From: JAXMDC01 sp046349035
Lineage (GTDB): Bacteria; Pseudomonadota; Alphaproteobacteria; Rhizobiales; Kaistiaceae
NCBI GenBank assembly: GCA_046349035.1
Contig: JAXMDC010000004.1
Location: forward strand, 310,001 to 374,000
Direction: 5' to 3'
DNA length: 64,000 bases
How positions within the stretch are numbered: the first letter of the stretch is position 1; each line of letters begins with the position of its first letter. Position numbers and translations under genes: made by a program. Below the pieces are notes generated by a model, which saw only the letters and a program-made list of their open reading frames with translations, did no database searches and was not told where the DNA came from. Shown here in pieces: positions 31,948 to 41,158 of this stretch.

Positions 31948-33015
31948 TCATCCGTCAAGCGATCGCCGCCGCCAGGGCATGACAAGCGGATTGTCAAACG
32001 CTGCGGCAGCATCGGGGGTGTCGGGTTGGGCCGCCCCAACCGCGGCGGCGAAGAGCTGACGGATCTCAGCCTCCGGCAATTCGCGGCCGATCAGCGTCAG
32101 CGCCCCACGCGCTCCGGGCGGCCAGGATGGCAGTCGGCCTCCGATGTCGTAAGCGCCCTGCACTGCTTGGACGACTGACGGACGGCCCGCCTCCTCCCTC
32201 AGAGTGACCAATCCCTTCAGCCGAAGAAGGCGCGTTCCGAACCGCTCCGCGAGATGGTTGAGAAACCGCGTCAGGGCGTCGGCCCCGATCGGCTCCGGTA
32301 CGTCGAGAGTGAAGGAATCAAATCTCTTCGCGTGGCTGACCTCCTTTGGGGGCACAGCAAGGCTCAGGAACTGCCCCCTCGCCGTGGGGGCTGGCTTCTG
32401 CAGCAGAGCCGCCAGGGCGGAGTCCCCGTCGGCGGTCGTAACGATTGGCGCTTCGGCGTTGATCGCTTCGATAGCGGTGCTCAACCGCCCGTCGCTTGGT
32501 GCCAAGTCGGTCTTGCTGATCACGATCAGGTCGGCGAGAGCGACCTGCTCGACCGCCTCCCGCATCTCAATCGCGGTCTCCAGGAACGCGTTCGCAGCAA
32601 CCACCGTAATCACGCCAGCGGCGAGGAACCGCAAACGCAGATACGGATGCCCAATCACTGTCGCAATGATCGGTGCCGGCGAGGCCAGGCCCGTGGTCTC
32701 CACGATGACGCGATCGGGCGCGCCGCGGCGCCCGTTGTCGATGTCTCGAAGCAACTCCTCAAGCGTCGCGGAGAACTCGCCGCGCACGGTGCAGCACACG
32801 CATCCGGACAGTAGGCCAATGACGGTTGCCGACCCCGAAAGAAGTCGGTCGTCGAGCCCGGCTTCCCCGAACTCGTTGACGAGAACCAGGCTTCCCGCAA
32901 GAGCGGGTGAAGCCAGAAGGCGTTTCAGTAGAGTGGTTTTCCCAGCTCCCAGAAACCCTGTGACAACGATCAGCGGAATTCTGGCACGCGAGCCGCTGCG
33001 AACAGTGGCGCTCAA
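31948..33015 (-). CDS. CobW/COG0523-type GTPase without His tract
   Basis: 355 residues. P-loop [22 protein letters not shown] (CxCC), VIVETTGLA and VISKTD define the G3E GTPase; LLRLKGLVTL and a CobW_C domain follow. Unlike the protein at 13748 it has no His-rich loop. Its ATG overlaps the end of the D,D-carboxypeptidase gene by 4 bp (ATGA), implying coupling; whether the penicillin-binding protein or another protein is its metal client cannot be told. Confidence 0.9.
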   Translation of the reverse strand: MSATVRSGSRARIPLIVVTGFLGAGKTTLLKRLLASPALAGSLVLVNEFGEAGLDDRLLSGSATVIGLLSGCVCCTVRGEFSATLEELLRDIDNGRRGAPDRVIVETTGLASPAPIIATVIGHPYLRLRFLAAGVITVVAANAFLETAIEMREAVEQVALADLIVISKTDLAPSDGRLSTAIEAINAEAPIVTTADGDSALAALLQKPAPTARGQFLSLAVPPKEVSHAKRFDSFTLDVPEPIGADALTRFLNHLAERFGTRLLRLKGLVTLREEAGRPSVVQAVQGAYDIGGRLPSWPPGARGALTLIGRELPEAEIRQLFAAAVGAAQPDTPDAAAAFDNPLVMPWRRRSLDG

Positions 33016-34268
33016 TCCTTCGGCCCGGATTTCGATGCATCGGGCGTTGCACCGCGCGCACCGCCCGCTGCCGGCGTCGGAGGTGCCGGTTTCGGACGCG
33101 GCACCGGAGCGCCTCCCCCGGCGCTGGTTGCGGCCGCGACTGCCTTGGCCGGCGGCGCCACTGCTCCGCCGGCATCCTTCTTGGAAGGAATCCCGGCTGC
33201 GACCGCTGCCTTGACAGGGGCCGGATCTCGCCCCGATTCGCCATCGGCTCCCCCGGTAAACACCTTCACCGGCTCAGCGGTCCGCAATGGTGGACCGAGC
33301 GGCCAGGGATCGCCGGGACCGGGCGCCCCCTCGATCGGCGCGTGGCGCTTGCACACCATATCGTGCAAATCAACCGGACCGCTAAATCCGCTGGGACTGC
33401 GGAAGTCCTTCAAGCTCGTGGCGCGAACCTGCGTACCCGTGTTGAAACCCTGGTCGAGCAAATTGACGGCGAGTTGCGCCCGGGCGCGGGAGGAGGATTC
33501 CGCCATCACCACCACAAGGAGCGTCCGGTCGCCTCGCGTTGCTGTCGCGACCAAGTTGAAACCAGCGGCACAGGTGTAGCCGGTCTTCATGCCGTCGGCG
33601 CCCTCGTACCGCTCCAGCAGAGGATTCTCCGACCGCAGTACCTGTTTTCCAGACCTTATCGCTGGGATGCCAAACAAGTCACGATACTGCGGGAAGTCCT
33701 TCCAAATGCGCGCTGCGAGGACCGCCATGTCCCGAGCCGTCGTGACATGGCCTTCGTCATGCAGACCGTTGGGATTCTCGAAGTGGCTTTGCGACATTCC
33801 GAGGCGCCGCGCTGCGTCGTTCATCGCCACCACAAACGCCGGCTTGCTACCGGCGATAGCTTCTCCGAGCGCCACCGCCACATCGTTCGCGGACTTGACG
33901 ATCAGCATCTTCAAGGCGTTGTCGACCGTGTAGACGGTGCCGACAGCAAACCCCATTTTCGACGGCGGTTCGGCGAGCGCTGTCGCGCTTTCCACGACAG
34001 GCGACGTGAGCTTGAGGCGGCCGGCGGCAAGAGCCTCAAACGCCAGATAGGCCGTCATAAGCTTGGTGAGCGACGCGGGATATCGAACCGCGTCGGCGGA
34101 GCGCTCAGCCAGCACCGTCCCCGCTCCTATGTCCACCACGATGTAGGGAGACGGGATTACTGGCGGCGCGGGCGGAAGTGGCGGGGCTGTCGCCGCTGCG
34201 GCATTCGAGGCCAATGCCAACAGCAGCGCCGCGGCCCACAGCACCGAGCCCTGGCTTGATCGGGACAA
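33012..34268 (-). CDS. D-alanyl-D-alanine carboxypeptidase (low-molecular-weight PBP)
   Basis: Trims the terminal D-Ala from peptidoglycan stem peptides in the periplasm. About 418 residues from TTG 34268 (AGAGG six bases upstream); a signal peptide follows directly (VLWAAALLLALASNAAAA). The three active-site motifs are SLTK, SAND and KTGYT. After the catalytic domain the C-terminal 120 residues are a low-complexity Pro/Ala/Gly/Lys-rich tail instead of a clear membrane-anchoring helix. Followed by the CobW gene in overlapping fashion. Confidence 0.92.
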   Translation of the reverse strand: MSRSSQGSVLWAAALLLALASNAAAATAPPLPPAPPVIPSPYIVVDIGAGTVLAERSADAVRYPASLTKLMTAYLAFEALAAGRLKLTSPVVESATALAEPPSKMGFAVGTVYTVDNALKMLIVKSANDVAVALGEAIAGSKPAFVVAMNDAARRLGMSQSHFENPNGLHDEGHVTTARDMAVLAARIWKDFPQYRDLFGIPAIRSGKQVLRSENPLLERYEGADGMKTGYTCAAGFNLVATATRGDRTLLVVVMAESSSRARAQLAVNLLDQGFNTGTQVRATSLKDFRSPSGFSGPVDLHDMVCKRHAPIEGAPGPGDPWPLGPPLRTAEPVKVFTGGADGESGRDPAPVKAAVAAGIPSKKDAGGAVAPPAKAVAAATSAGGGAPVPRPKPAPPTPAAGGARGATPDASKSGPKD

Positions 34269-34364
34269 ACCGCACCTCTCGCGACGGCAGCCGTAATGGT
34301 TACCGCATGCCGGCTGCGAATCAAACCGAGTCCGCCTTGTTTCCACTCGATGGTTTGACGGTTG

Positions 34365-34391
34365 TTGACAGGAGCCGGCCTGGGCTAAACT
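34365..34391 (+). promoter_or_regulatory. Possible promoter of the CPCC-motif gene
   Basis: TTGACA (34365-34370) and TAAACT (34386-34391) with a 15-bp spacer, somewhat short. If used, the protein must start downstream (TTG 34427 or ATG 34475). Confidence 0.35.
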
Positions 34392-34474
34392 TTTTTCCCG
34401 TTTGCCTCACCGGAGCGGAACTGAACTTGATCACCAGTCCACGCCTCACCGTGGAGCCCCTTCCCAACGACGAC

Positions 34475-34897
34475 ATGCCCGATTGCCCGTGCTGCGATGG
34501 CGCCGGCACGATAGCACAGGGCTTTGTCTACGCTGGACGGGATCCCTATGCCGCTTACGTCGGCGGGCTAAGCGGCCTCTCTAAGAGCGGCAAGCCTCTC
34601 CTGGCAATCGCTGCCGGCAGTGGATGGGAAGATGCCGGAGGCTCGGCGAAACGCCGCACCTCTGTGTTCCGGACTGCACTGACCGCGAGAGGTATTCAGT
34701 TCAGACTGACCACGGACCTGCCGTCCTTCTGGCCCGACTTCGCCACCCTTGGACGGCGGCTCGGCGCCGGCGACTCCGTTGGCGTGGCCGAAATGCGCTC
34801 GCTCGCCCGGCTGATTGTCGCCCATGACGAGAAACTGGCGTTCCTCGTGGCCAACCGCAGATCGCCTCCGGCCTTCTCCGCCGAGGCCTTCCTCTAG
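34475..34897 (+). CDS. Unknown protein with N-terminal CPCC motif
   Basis: 140 residues from ATG 34475 (TTG 34427 and ATG 34307 are in-frame alternatives). It begins PDCPCCDGAGTIAQGFVYAG and DPYAAYVGGL, then a polar C-terminal part. A two-cysteine knuckle followed by GFVYxxxDPYAxY occurs in other uncharacterised bacterial proteins; no second CxxC is visible, so a full zinc finger is doubtful. It is divergent from the carboxypeptidase and 13 bp upstream of the M20 amidohydrolase on the same strand. Confidence 0.55.
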   Translation: MPDCPCCDGAGTIAQGFVYAGRDPYAAYVGGLSGLSKSGKPLLAIAAGSGWEDAGGSAKRRTSVFRTALTARGIQFRLTTDLPSFWPDFATLGRRLGAGDSVGVAEMRSLARLIVAHDEKLAFLVANRRSPPAFSAEAFL

Positions 34898-34910
34898 ACC
34901 GTGAGCGCGC

Positions 34911-36083
34911 ATGCCGATCGTCAACCGGTTCTCCGAGTTCCAGCCTGATCTGGTCGCCTGGCGCCGCGACTTTCATCGCTTTCCTGAGGTTCTCTACGAG
35001 GTCCACCGTACCGCCGGCACCGTGGCCGATCGCCTCCGCAGCTTTGGCGTTGACGATGTCGTCACTGGCATCGGCCGAACCGGAGTGGTCGCGGTAATCC
35101 GCGGTCGCCGCACCAGCAGCGGTCGGGTTGTCGGCCTGCGCGCCGACATGGACGCGCTGCCGATTACCGAGACGAGCGGGATGCCCCACGCATCGCAGAA
35201 CCCCGGCATGATGCACGCGTGCGGTCACGACGGGCACACCACGATGCTGCTTGGCGCTGCACGCTACCTTGCCGAAACGCGCAACTTCAATGGAACCGTC
35301 GTGGCCATCTTTCAGCCGGCCGAGGAGGGTGGCGCCGGCGGACGCGCGATGGTTGACGACGGACTGATGGAGCGTTTCGGGATCGAGCAGGTCTTTGGCC
35401 TCCACAACATGCCCGGGATGCCCGTGGGTACCATCGGCACCCGTCCCGGACCAATCATGGCTGCGACCGATGATGTCGCGATCACACTGTCGGGGCGTGG
35501 CGCCCACGCAGCCCGGCCGCACGCCGGGCTCGATCTGGTTGTCGCCGCGTCAGCGATCGTCCAAGCCTTGCAGAGTGTAGTATCGCGGACGGTGGACCCG
35601 CTGGAGTCGGTCGTCGTTTCGATGACTAAGATTCATATCGGTGAGGCGACAAACGTTATTGCCGAGTCAGGAACGCTGGCGGGAACCGTCCGCACTCTGA
35701 AAGCGGAAATTCGCGACCTGGTCGAAGCGCGCGTGAAAGCGATCGTTCGCGGCGTGGCGTCCGCTTACGGGGTCACAGCCGAGGTTCACTATCGCCGGAA
35801 CTATCCGGTGACCCGCAACCATTCCACTGAAACGGAATTCGCCGCGGCCGTTGCTGAAGAAGTCGTCGGAGCCGGGAACGTACACCGGTCGATTGCCCCG
35901 ATCATGGGCGGCGAGGACTTCTCGTTCATGCTCGAAGCGCGGCCGGGCGCATTCTTGTTTATTGGCCAGGGCGACACGCCCGGGCTTCACAACCCGGCAT
36001 ACGACTTCAACGACGAGATCATCCCGATCGGCTGTTCGTTCTGGGCCAGGCTGGCCGAGACCGCCATGCCTCTCGATGGGTAA
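34911..36083 (+). CDS. M20-family amidohydrolase (N-acyl amino acid/hippurate hydrolase type)
   Basis: 390 residues. Metal-binding motifs GLRADMDALPI, MHACGHDGHTTML, PAEEGGAGG (catalytic Glu) and MGGEDFSFML are those of the M20D subfamily, which cleave N-acyl amino acids, hippurate or N-acetyl-diaminopimelate. The dimerisation lid (SGRGAHAARPHAG) is present. No signal peptide, so cytoplasmic. The exact substrate cannot be chosen by reading. A strong hairpin directly follows the stop. Confidence 0.92.
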   Translation: MPIVNRFSEFQPDLVAWRRDFHRFPEVLYEVHRTAGTVADRLRSFGVDDVVTGIGRTGVVAVIRGRRTSSGRVVGLRADMDALPITETSGMPHASQNPGMMHACGHDGHTTMLLGAARYLAETRNFNGTVVAIFQPAEEGGAGGRAMVDDGLMERFGIEQVFGLHNMPGMPVGTIGTRPGPIMAATDDVAITLSGRGAHAARPHAGLDLVVAASAIVQALQSVVSRTVDPLESVVVSMTKIHIGEATNVIAESGTLAGTVRTLKAEIRDLVEARVKAIVRGVASAYGVTAEVHYRRNYPVTRNHSTETEFAAAVAEEVVGAGNVHRSIAPIMGGEDFSFMLEARPGAFLFIGQGDTPGLHNPAYDFNDEIIPIGCSFWARLAETAMPLDG

Positions 36084-36103
36084 GCGGCCGGCGGACCGGC
36101 CGC
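36084..36103. terminator. Hairpin between convergent genes
   Basis: Stem GCGGCCGG / CCGGCCGC with loop CGGA, beginning directly after the TAA of the M20 gene and 26 bp from the convergent small secreted-protein gene. No long U-run on either side, so it may act mainly as a barrier or RNA stabiliser. Confidence 0.55.
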
Positions 36104-36129
36104 CCCTGACGGTCTCGGTGCGTGCGCGC

Positions 36130-36384
36130 CTACTTGACCAACTCGATCTTGCTGGCGCGGTTGACCCCGTTCGTCGTCGTGAACGTCACTTTTACGTTCT
36201 GACCGTTCTCCAAGAATTCGCGGGGCTTCTGCGTCGCGCCCGAAGTGAAAAACACTTTGCCCCCGACAGTGACGCTGGTCTCGGTGATGGACCCGAGCGG
36301 GCCAACGATCTCCTCGGCGAAAGCAGGGCTGACTCCGACCAGCACCGCACCGGCGACAACGGCAGCGGCCACTAACTTGCCCAT
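36130..36384 (-). CDS. Small secreted protein of unknown function
   Basis: 84 residues from ATG 36384, with AGGGAGGG upstream. A clear signal peptide (residues about 3-24, ending PAFAEE) leads to a 60-residue mature domain, GPLGSITETSVTVGGKVFFT and NGQNVKVTFTT, which reads like a small beta-rich (OB- or DUF5666-like) fold. Probably periplasmic. No function can be assigned. Confidence 0.7.
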   Translation of the reverse strand: MGKLVAAAVVAGAVLVGVSPAFAEEIVGPLGSITETSVTVGGKVFFTSGATQKPREFLENGQNVKVTFTTTNGVNRASKIELVK

Positions 36385-36552
36385 TCCATCCCTCCCTTTT
36401 TCTTGCAACACCACAGCCAGGCCGGCCGAGCCAAGCGACGTATCGTCCGACCCTAGAACAAGTATAGCACGAAGCCCCGACCAAGCCGCTAGGCCCCGCG
36501 AATCCTCAAGATTCGCCGGCCGCGAAGCAATCCGATATTAAGCCGCGCAATC

Positions 36553-38376
36553 ATGCAGGACGCGCATTTACCGCATCGCCGCCGGATCCTCGCTTGGCGG
36601 ATCAGTTCGCAGTCGCTGCTCCTCACGCGGCGGCTGCTGACTGAAAACTTCCGCCTTTACGCCGGTCGCTATGCCCTGGCCACGCTCCTGATGGCCTCCA
36701 GCGGGATTGCGACAGGCGCTAGTGCCTGGATCATGAAGGACGTCGTCAACCGGGTCTTTGTCGACAAGGACGCGATGATGTTGTGGGTGCTGCCGACCAC
36801 GATCATCGCCCTTGCCCTGGTCCGCGGCCTCTCCCTGTATTGGGGCACAGTGACGCTTAGCCGAGTAGGAAACGACATCGTCGCGGCCTTGCAGCGGCGT
36901 CTATACGCGCACCTGTTGACGCTCAGCATCAATTATTTCAGCGCGGTTCATTCCAGCGAATTGATCACTCGCATCGCTCACAACGCGTCGGCTGCGCGCG
37001 ACGTTCTCGGCACCGTCGTCAACACGTTCAGCCGCGACGTTATCCAACTTGTTTGCTTGATCGCAGTCATGCTGGTCCAGGATCCTGCCGCCGCGCTGAT
37101 TCTTATCGCTAGCGTCCCGGTGATGCAGGGATTCGGCACAGGTCTCGTTAAGCGAGTGCGCCGCATCGCCAAGCAAGGATTCGACGCGTCGGCCAACCTC
37201 CTCGGAGTGATGCAAGAGTCCGTCCACGGCATACGACTTGTAAAAGCCTATTCTTTGGAACCGCATTTCGTCGCCAGGATGAATGCAGCGATCGACGAAA
37301 ATCGGAGCCGCGCTAACAAGATGGCACGCGTCAGTGCACGCACAGGACCAATAGCTGAAACCGTGGCCGGTCTCGCGATTGCCGGCGTCGTCCTGTGGGG
37401 CGGCTTTTCGGTGATCTACCGTAACGAGCAGCCGGGCGAATTCATGTCGTTCCTGTTCGCGATGTTCATGGCTTACGAACCCGCCAAACGCCTTGCCGGC
37501 ACTCGCCTGCGGATCGAAAGCGGCCTGGTCGGGACGCGGATGATGTATGAATTGCTAGACTCCACGCCGACAATCTCGGCCAACGAAACCGGGCCGGCAC
37601 TTGTGGTCGGCCGGGGCGAGGTGCGCCTCGATCGCGTGACCTTCGGGTACACCGAGGACCGCGTCCTGTTCCGGAACCTCGATTTCGTCGCCGCCGCAGG
37701 CACCACCACCGCGCTTGTCGGCCCATCGGGCGCGGGAAAAAGCACGGTGATGGCGCTTATCGAGCGTTTCCATGACCCGATGTCCGGCCGGGTGCTGATC
37801 GATGGACAGGACATTGCCGCCGTTCGCTTGTCGACGCTGCGACAGGAGATCGCCTTCGTCAGTCAGGATGTATTTCTCTTCCACGGCACCATTCGGGATA
37901 ACATCGCAATCGGACGCCCGACTGCCTCCGACGCCGAAATCGAAGCGGCGGCGCGAGCGGCGATGGCGCATGACTTCATTCTCGCATCCGCTGACGGCTA
38001 CCGCACGATGGTCGGTGAACATGGTGGCCGGCTGAGTGGCGGCCAACGTCAACGCATCGCCATCGCTCGCGCTATCCTGAAAGACGCCAAGATCGTCCTT
38101 CTGGACGAGGCGACCTCTGCACTCGACACGGAGTCGGAGAGCATGGTCCAGATCGCCTTCGATCGCCTCATGCGCGGCCGCACGACGATCGTTATCGCCC
38201 ATCGCCTTTCGACCGTGCATAACGCTGACCGCATATGCGTGATGGTCGACGGCAGCATCGTTGAAGCTGGGAAACACGCCGAGCTTGTTGCCGCGGGCGG
38301 CCACTACGCCAAGCTATACCGACTGCAATTCGAGCCGGAAGCGCGCGCCGCGGCAGCCGCTGCCGCCGGGGGCTAG
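36553..38376 (+). CDS. msbA: MsbA-like ABC exporter (permease and ATPase fused)
   Basis: 607 residues. Six transmembrane segments in the first 330 residues (ABC_membrane), then an ATPase with GPSGAGKST (Walker A), LSGGQRQR (signature), KIVLLDEATSALD (Walker B) and IAHRLSTV (H-loop). Sequence character and length fit MsbA-type lipid A-core flippases; other type IV exporters share the layout, so the lipid role is likely but not proven. It precedes a secreted discoidin-like protein gene by 15 bp. Confidence 0.85.
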   Translation: MQDAHLPHRRRILAWRISSQSLLLTRRLLTENFRLYAGRYALATLLMASSGIATGASAWIMKDVVNRVFVDKDAMMLWVLPTTIIALALVRGLSLYWGTVTLSRVGNDIVAALQRRLYAHLLTLSINYFSAVHSSELITRIAHNASAARDVLGTVVNTFSRDVIQLVCLIAVMLVQDPAAALILIASVPVMQGFGTGLVKRVRRIAKQGFDASANLLGVMQESVHGIRLVKAYSLEPHFVARMNAAIDENRSRANKMARVSARTGPIAETVAGLAIAGVVLWGGFSVIYRNEQPGEFMSFLFAMFMAYEPAKRLAGTRLRIESGLVGTRMMYELLDSTPTISANETGPALVVGRGEVRLDRVTFGYTEDRVLFRNLDFVAAAGTTTALVGPSGAGKSTVMALIERFHDPMSGRVLIDGQDIAAVRLSTLRQEIAFVSQDVFLFHGTIRDNIAIGRPTASDAEIEAAARAAMAHDFILASADGYRTMVGEHGGRLSGGQRQRIAIARAILKDAKIVLLDEATSALDTESESMVQIAFDRLMRGRTTIVIAHRLSTVHNADRICVMVDGSIVEAGKHAELVAAGGHYAKLYRLQFEPEARAAAAAAAGG

Positions 38377-38391
38377 ATCGGGAGGTGTCCA

Positions 38392-39207
38392 ATGATCGGA
38401 GTACGCGCGCTGGCCCTCCTTGCAGGCAGCGTCCTCACCGCAAATTGGAGCGCGGCAGCAGATGTCCGCCCCCTGAGCGATATCCTTGTCGCCTCTCCCC
38501 GAATCTCAGACATTACGTCGGACGGCGTTGTGATCCTTGCCACGACCCGAATTCCGGTGGTGTGCGCTGCCGCGATCGGCACCTCCACTGCGTATGGGCG
38601 TCTGGCCACCGACACCGATATGGCTGGGGGCGGCCATCAAGACCATCATCCCCAAATAGGCGGATTGCAGCCCAATACGCTCTACCATCTGCGACTGACG
38701 GGCATCGGCCCCGACGGCACCGTATATGTGGGCGACGACCTGACTTTTCGTACCGCTGCCGCCAGTCAGGCAGCCAGCAAGCCCCCTGGACGCAATGTTG
38801 CCCTGCTTTCGGCAGGAGCAACCATCCGGTCGGTTAGCAGTAATTTTGGCGGGGGCGACAACCGGTCCGCCTACGGTGCCGACAAGGCCATCGATGGCGA
38901 CCCCAATTCCGAATGGTCATCAAATGGCGACGGTAACGGCGCCCGTATCGAGGTTGACCTCGGACGAGACTATTCGATAACCGCGGTCGGCTTTCGCACG
39001 CGCACAATGGGCACCAGCGCGCAGATCTCGAAATTCACCGTCACCACCGACCGCGGCCAGACGCTCGGCCCGTTCGACCTTCCAGACGCGCGCGCTACCT
39101 ACTACTTTCCAACCTCGATAACCGCCCGGACACTGCGTTTTGACGTCGTCGCCTCGAGCGGTGGCAACACTGGCGCGACCGAGATCGAGGTCTATTCACA
39201 GCAATAG
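38392..39207 (+). CDS. Secreted protein with F5/8 type C (discoidin)-like domain
   Basis: 271 residues, ATG with GGAGGTG upstream. Signal peptide residues 1-22 (ending WSAAAD). Residues about 30-125 look like a fibronectin/purple-phosphatase-like N-terminal beta domain (GGLQPNTLYHLRLTGIGPDG). Residues about 140-271 (YGADKAIDGDPNSEWSSNGD, ARIEVDLGRDYSITAVGFRT, and a terminal GATEIEVYS) match the F5/8 type C fold that binds sugars or lipids. Extracytoplasmic binding protein; ligand unknown. Confidence 0.78.
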   Translation: MIGVRALALLAGSVLTANWSAAADVRPLSDILVASPRISDITSDGVVILATTRIPVVCAAAIGTSTAYGRLATDTDMAGGGHQDHHPQIGGLQPNTLYHLRLTGIGPDGTVYVGDDLTFRTAAASQAASKPPGRNVALLSAGATIRSVSSNFGGGDNRSAYGADKAIDGDPNSEWSSNGDGNGARIEVDLGRDYSITAVGFRTRTMGTSAQISKFTVTTDRGQTLGPFDLPDARATYYFPTSITARTLRFDVVASSGGNTGATEIEVYSQQ

Positions 39208-39210
39208 CCC

Positions 39211-39864
39211 ATGCGGCGGATCGACAGTCCCGCTGATGTCGCCGAAGGTATTCAGTTCCTTCGCACCCGAGATCCGCGGCTTCACCCTGTGATCGAGGCG
39301 GCAGGCGCCATCCCGTTGCGCCGGCTTTCGCCCGGCTTTGCTGGGCTGGCACAGGTCGTCGTTAGCCAGCAGCTTTCGGCGGCGGCCGCGACAACCATCT
39401 GGACGCGTTTGGTACAGCAACTCGATCCGGTTGACGAGCATTCGATTGCTGCAGCGGAAGAATCTGAGCTGCGTGCCGCCGGTCTTTCCCGCCCGAAGAT
39501 ACGGACTCTTAAAGCTTTGTCGCACGCCTGCCGCTCCGGGCTTATGCTGCACGAATTGGCCGACCGGCCGGCGGAGACGCTGCGCGCCGCGTTGACTGCG
39601 GTTACCGGTATCGGGCCGTGGACCGCAGATATCTACCTTCTTTTTTGCCTGGGCCATCCCGACATCTTTCCGGTTGGCGATCTCGCCCTTCAGAACGCGG
39701 CACAATTGGCGCTCGGCCTCCCCGAACGCCCTGGCCCAGCGCGCCTAGCCGAGGAGTCCGCGCGTTGGACGCCCTGGCGCGGCGTTGCCGCGAGACTCCT
39801 CTGGGCTTACTGGGGCTCTGTGCCTAAGCCGGCAAAGACCCCTGCCTCAGCAAACGGGGCCTGA
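39211..39864 (+). CDS. alkA: DNA-3-methyladenine glycosylase II
   Basis: Removes alkylated bases in base-excision repair. 217 residues with VVSQQLSAAAATTIW, a helix-hairpin-helix (LTAVTGIGPWTADIYLL) and the catalytic Asp in FPVGDLALQ, the HhH-GPD pattern. It lacks the N-terminal TATA-like domain of E. coli AlkA and is the short form common in alphaproteobacteria. Starts 3 bp after the discoidin-like gene and is followed 5 bp later by an esterase gene. Confidence 0.9.
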   Translation: MRRIDSPADVAEGIQFLRTRDPRLHPVIEAAGAIPLRRLSPGFAGLAQVVVSQQLSAAAATTIWTRLVQQLDPVDEHSIAAAEESELRAAGLSRPKIRTLKALSHACRSGLMLHELADRPAETLRAALTAVTGIGPWTADIYLLFCLGHPDIFPVGDLALQNAAQLALGLPERPGPARLAEESARWTPWRGVAARLLWAYWGSVPKPAKTPASANGA

Positions 39865-39869
39865 CCAAG

Positions 39870-40505
39870 ATGCTCGACGGACCGAGGATCGCGGCACGCC
39901 GGCACCCCACCAGCGTCGTCGTGTTTCTGCATGGCTTTGGCGCCGATGGAAACGACCTAATCGATATCGGACGCCGCTGGTCCCACCGCCTACCGGCGAC
40001 CGCCTTCATTGCGCCGCACGCTCCCCAAGCACGAACCGACGCTCCTTACGGCCGCCAGTGGTTTCCGCTCGGCAATCTCGATCCCGCCGCTGTGGTGGAC
40101 GGCTTGCCGGAAGCCACGATGGAACTGGATCGTTTTCTCGATCAAGAAGCACAGAGGCTTGGCATCTCTGAGAGCAGAATCGCCCTCGTCGGCTTCAGCC
40201 AGGGAGCGATGCTGGCACTGCACCTCGCGCCGCGCCGTCGCCGGCCGCTGGGTGCGGTCATTTCATACTCAGGCCTTCTCATCGCGCCGCAAGATCTCTC
40301 GACCGCGGTGAGAAGCCGACCGCCGATCCTCCTTGTGCACGGGAGTGCCGACGAGGTCATTCCTGCTGGCGCGCTCCGGGCTGCTGCTGACGCGTTGGGG
40401 GCCGCAGGTCTGGCTGCCGAGTGGCATCTTCGCCCTGGCCTCGGCCACTCGATCGATCAGGTCGCTCTCGATATTGGCTTGGATTTCCTGGCAAGGCAGC
40501 TCTGA
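39870..40505 (+). CDS. Phospholipase/carboxylesterase family alpha/beta hydrolase
   Basis: 211 residues. FLHGFGADGNDLIDIG forms the oxyanion region, VGFSQGAMLAL the nucleophile elbow (Ser), HGSADEVIPAGAL the Asp loop and RPGLGHSID the catalytic His. This is the abhydrolase_2 family acting on short acyl esters or acyl-protein thioesters. Immediately downstream of alkA on the same strand. Confidence 0.9.
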   Translation: MLDGPRIAARRHPTSVVVFLHGFGADGNDLIDIGRRWSHRLPATAFIAPHAPQARTDAPYGRQWFPLGNLDPAAVVDGLPEATMELDRFLDQEAQRLGISESRIALVGFSQGAMLALHLAPRRRRPLGAVISYSGLLIAPQDLSTAVRSRPPILLVHGSADEVIPAGALRAAADALGAAGLAAEWHLRPGLGHSIDQVALDIGLDFLARQL

Positions 40506-40594
40506 CGATCGACGGTCTCTGCACCGACTTCACAAGGCAGCAAAGAACCTTGTAATCTCTGGCGGAATTTGCAGTCGGCACTACGGGCTAACGT

Positions 40595-41152
40595 TTGACG
40601 ATCGCGCTTTCGCCAGGATCCAACCCCGCGCTGGTACTCAACGCTGACTACCGGCCGCTCAGCTATTACCCGCTTTCTTTGTGGTCCTGGCAGGACGCAA
40701 TCAAGGCTGTCTTCCTCGACCGTGTGAACATCGTGTCGGAGTACGACGTTGCGGTGCGCAGCCCGTCATTCTCGATTCGGCTGCCGAGTGTGGTGTCGCT
40801 GAAGACTTATGTGAAGCCGGCGCGCAGTCCCGCGTTCACCCGGTTCAACGTTTTTCTTCGCGACCGCTTCGAGTGCCAATATTGCGGTTCATCCGACGAC
40901 CTGACGTTCGACCACCTGGTGCCCCGCTCCCGAGGCGGCCAAACAACCTGGGAAAACGTCGTCACCGCCTGCTCCGCCTGCAATCTCCGCAAGGGAGGGC
41001 TGGTCGCCGACGAGGCGCGGATGTGGCCGGCCCAGGCACCCTATCGCCCAAGCGTCGTCGACCTTCACAATAACGGCCGCGGTTTCCCGCCCAACTACCT
41101 GCACGATAGCTGGCTCGACTACCTCTATTGGGATACGGAACTGGAGCCGTAG
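40595..41152 (+). CDS. HNH endonuclease
   Basis: 185 residues from TTG 40595. The C-terminal half holds a complete HNH motif: FECQYCGSSDDLTFDHLVPR, GGQTTWENVVTACSACNLRK, with two CxxC pairs binding zinc and the DH dyad. The N-terminal LVLNADYRPLSYYPLSLWSW is typical of a common chromosomal HNH family in proteobacteria, not tied to phage or restriction. Biological target unknown. Convergent with dsbB. Confidence 0.9.
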   Translation: MTIALSPGSNPALVLNADYRPLSYYPLSLWSWQDAIKAVFLDRVNIVSEYDVAVRSPSFSIRLPSVVSLKTYVKPARSPAFTRFNVFLRDRFECQYCGSSDDLTFDHLVPRSRGGQTTWENVVTACSACNLRKGGLVADEARMWPAQAPYRPSVVDLHNNGRGFPPNYLHDSWLDYLYWDTELEP

Positions 41153-41158
41153 GCTAAG

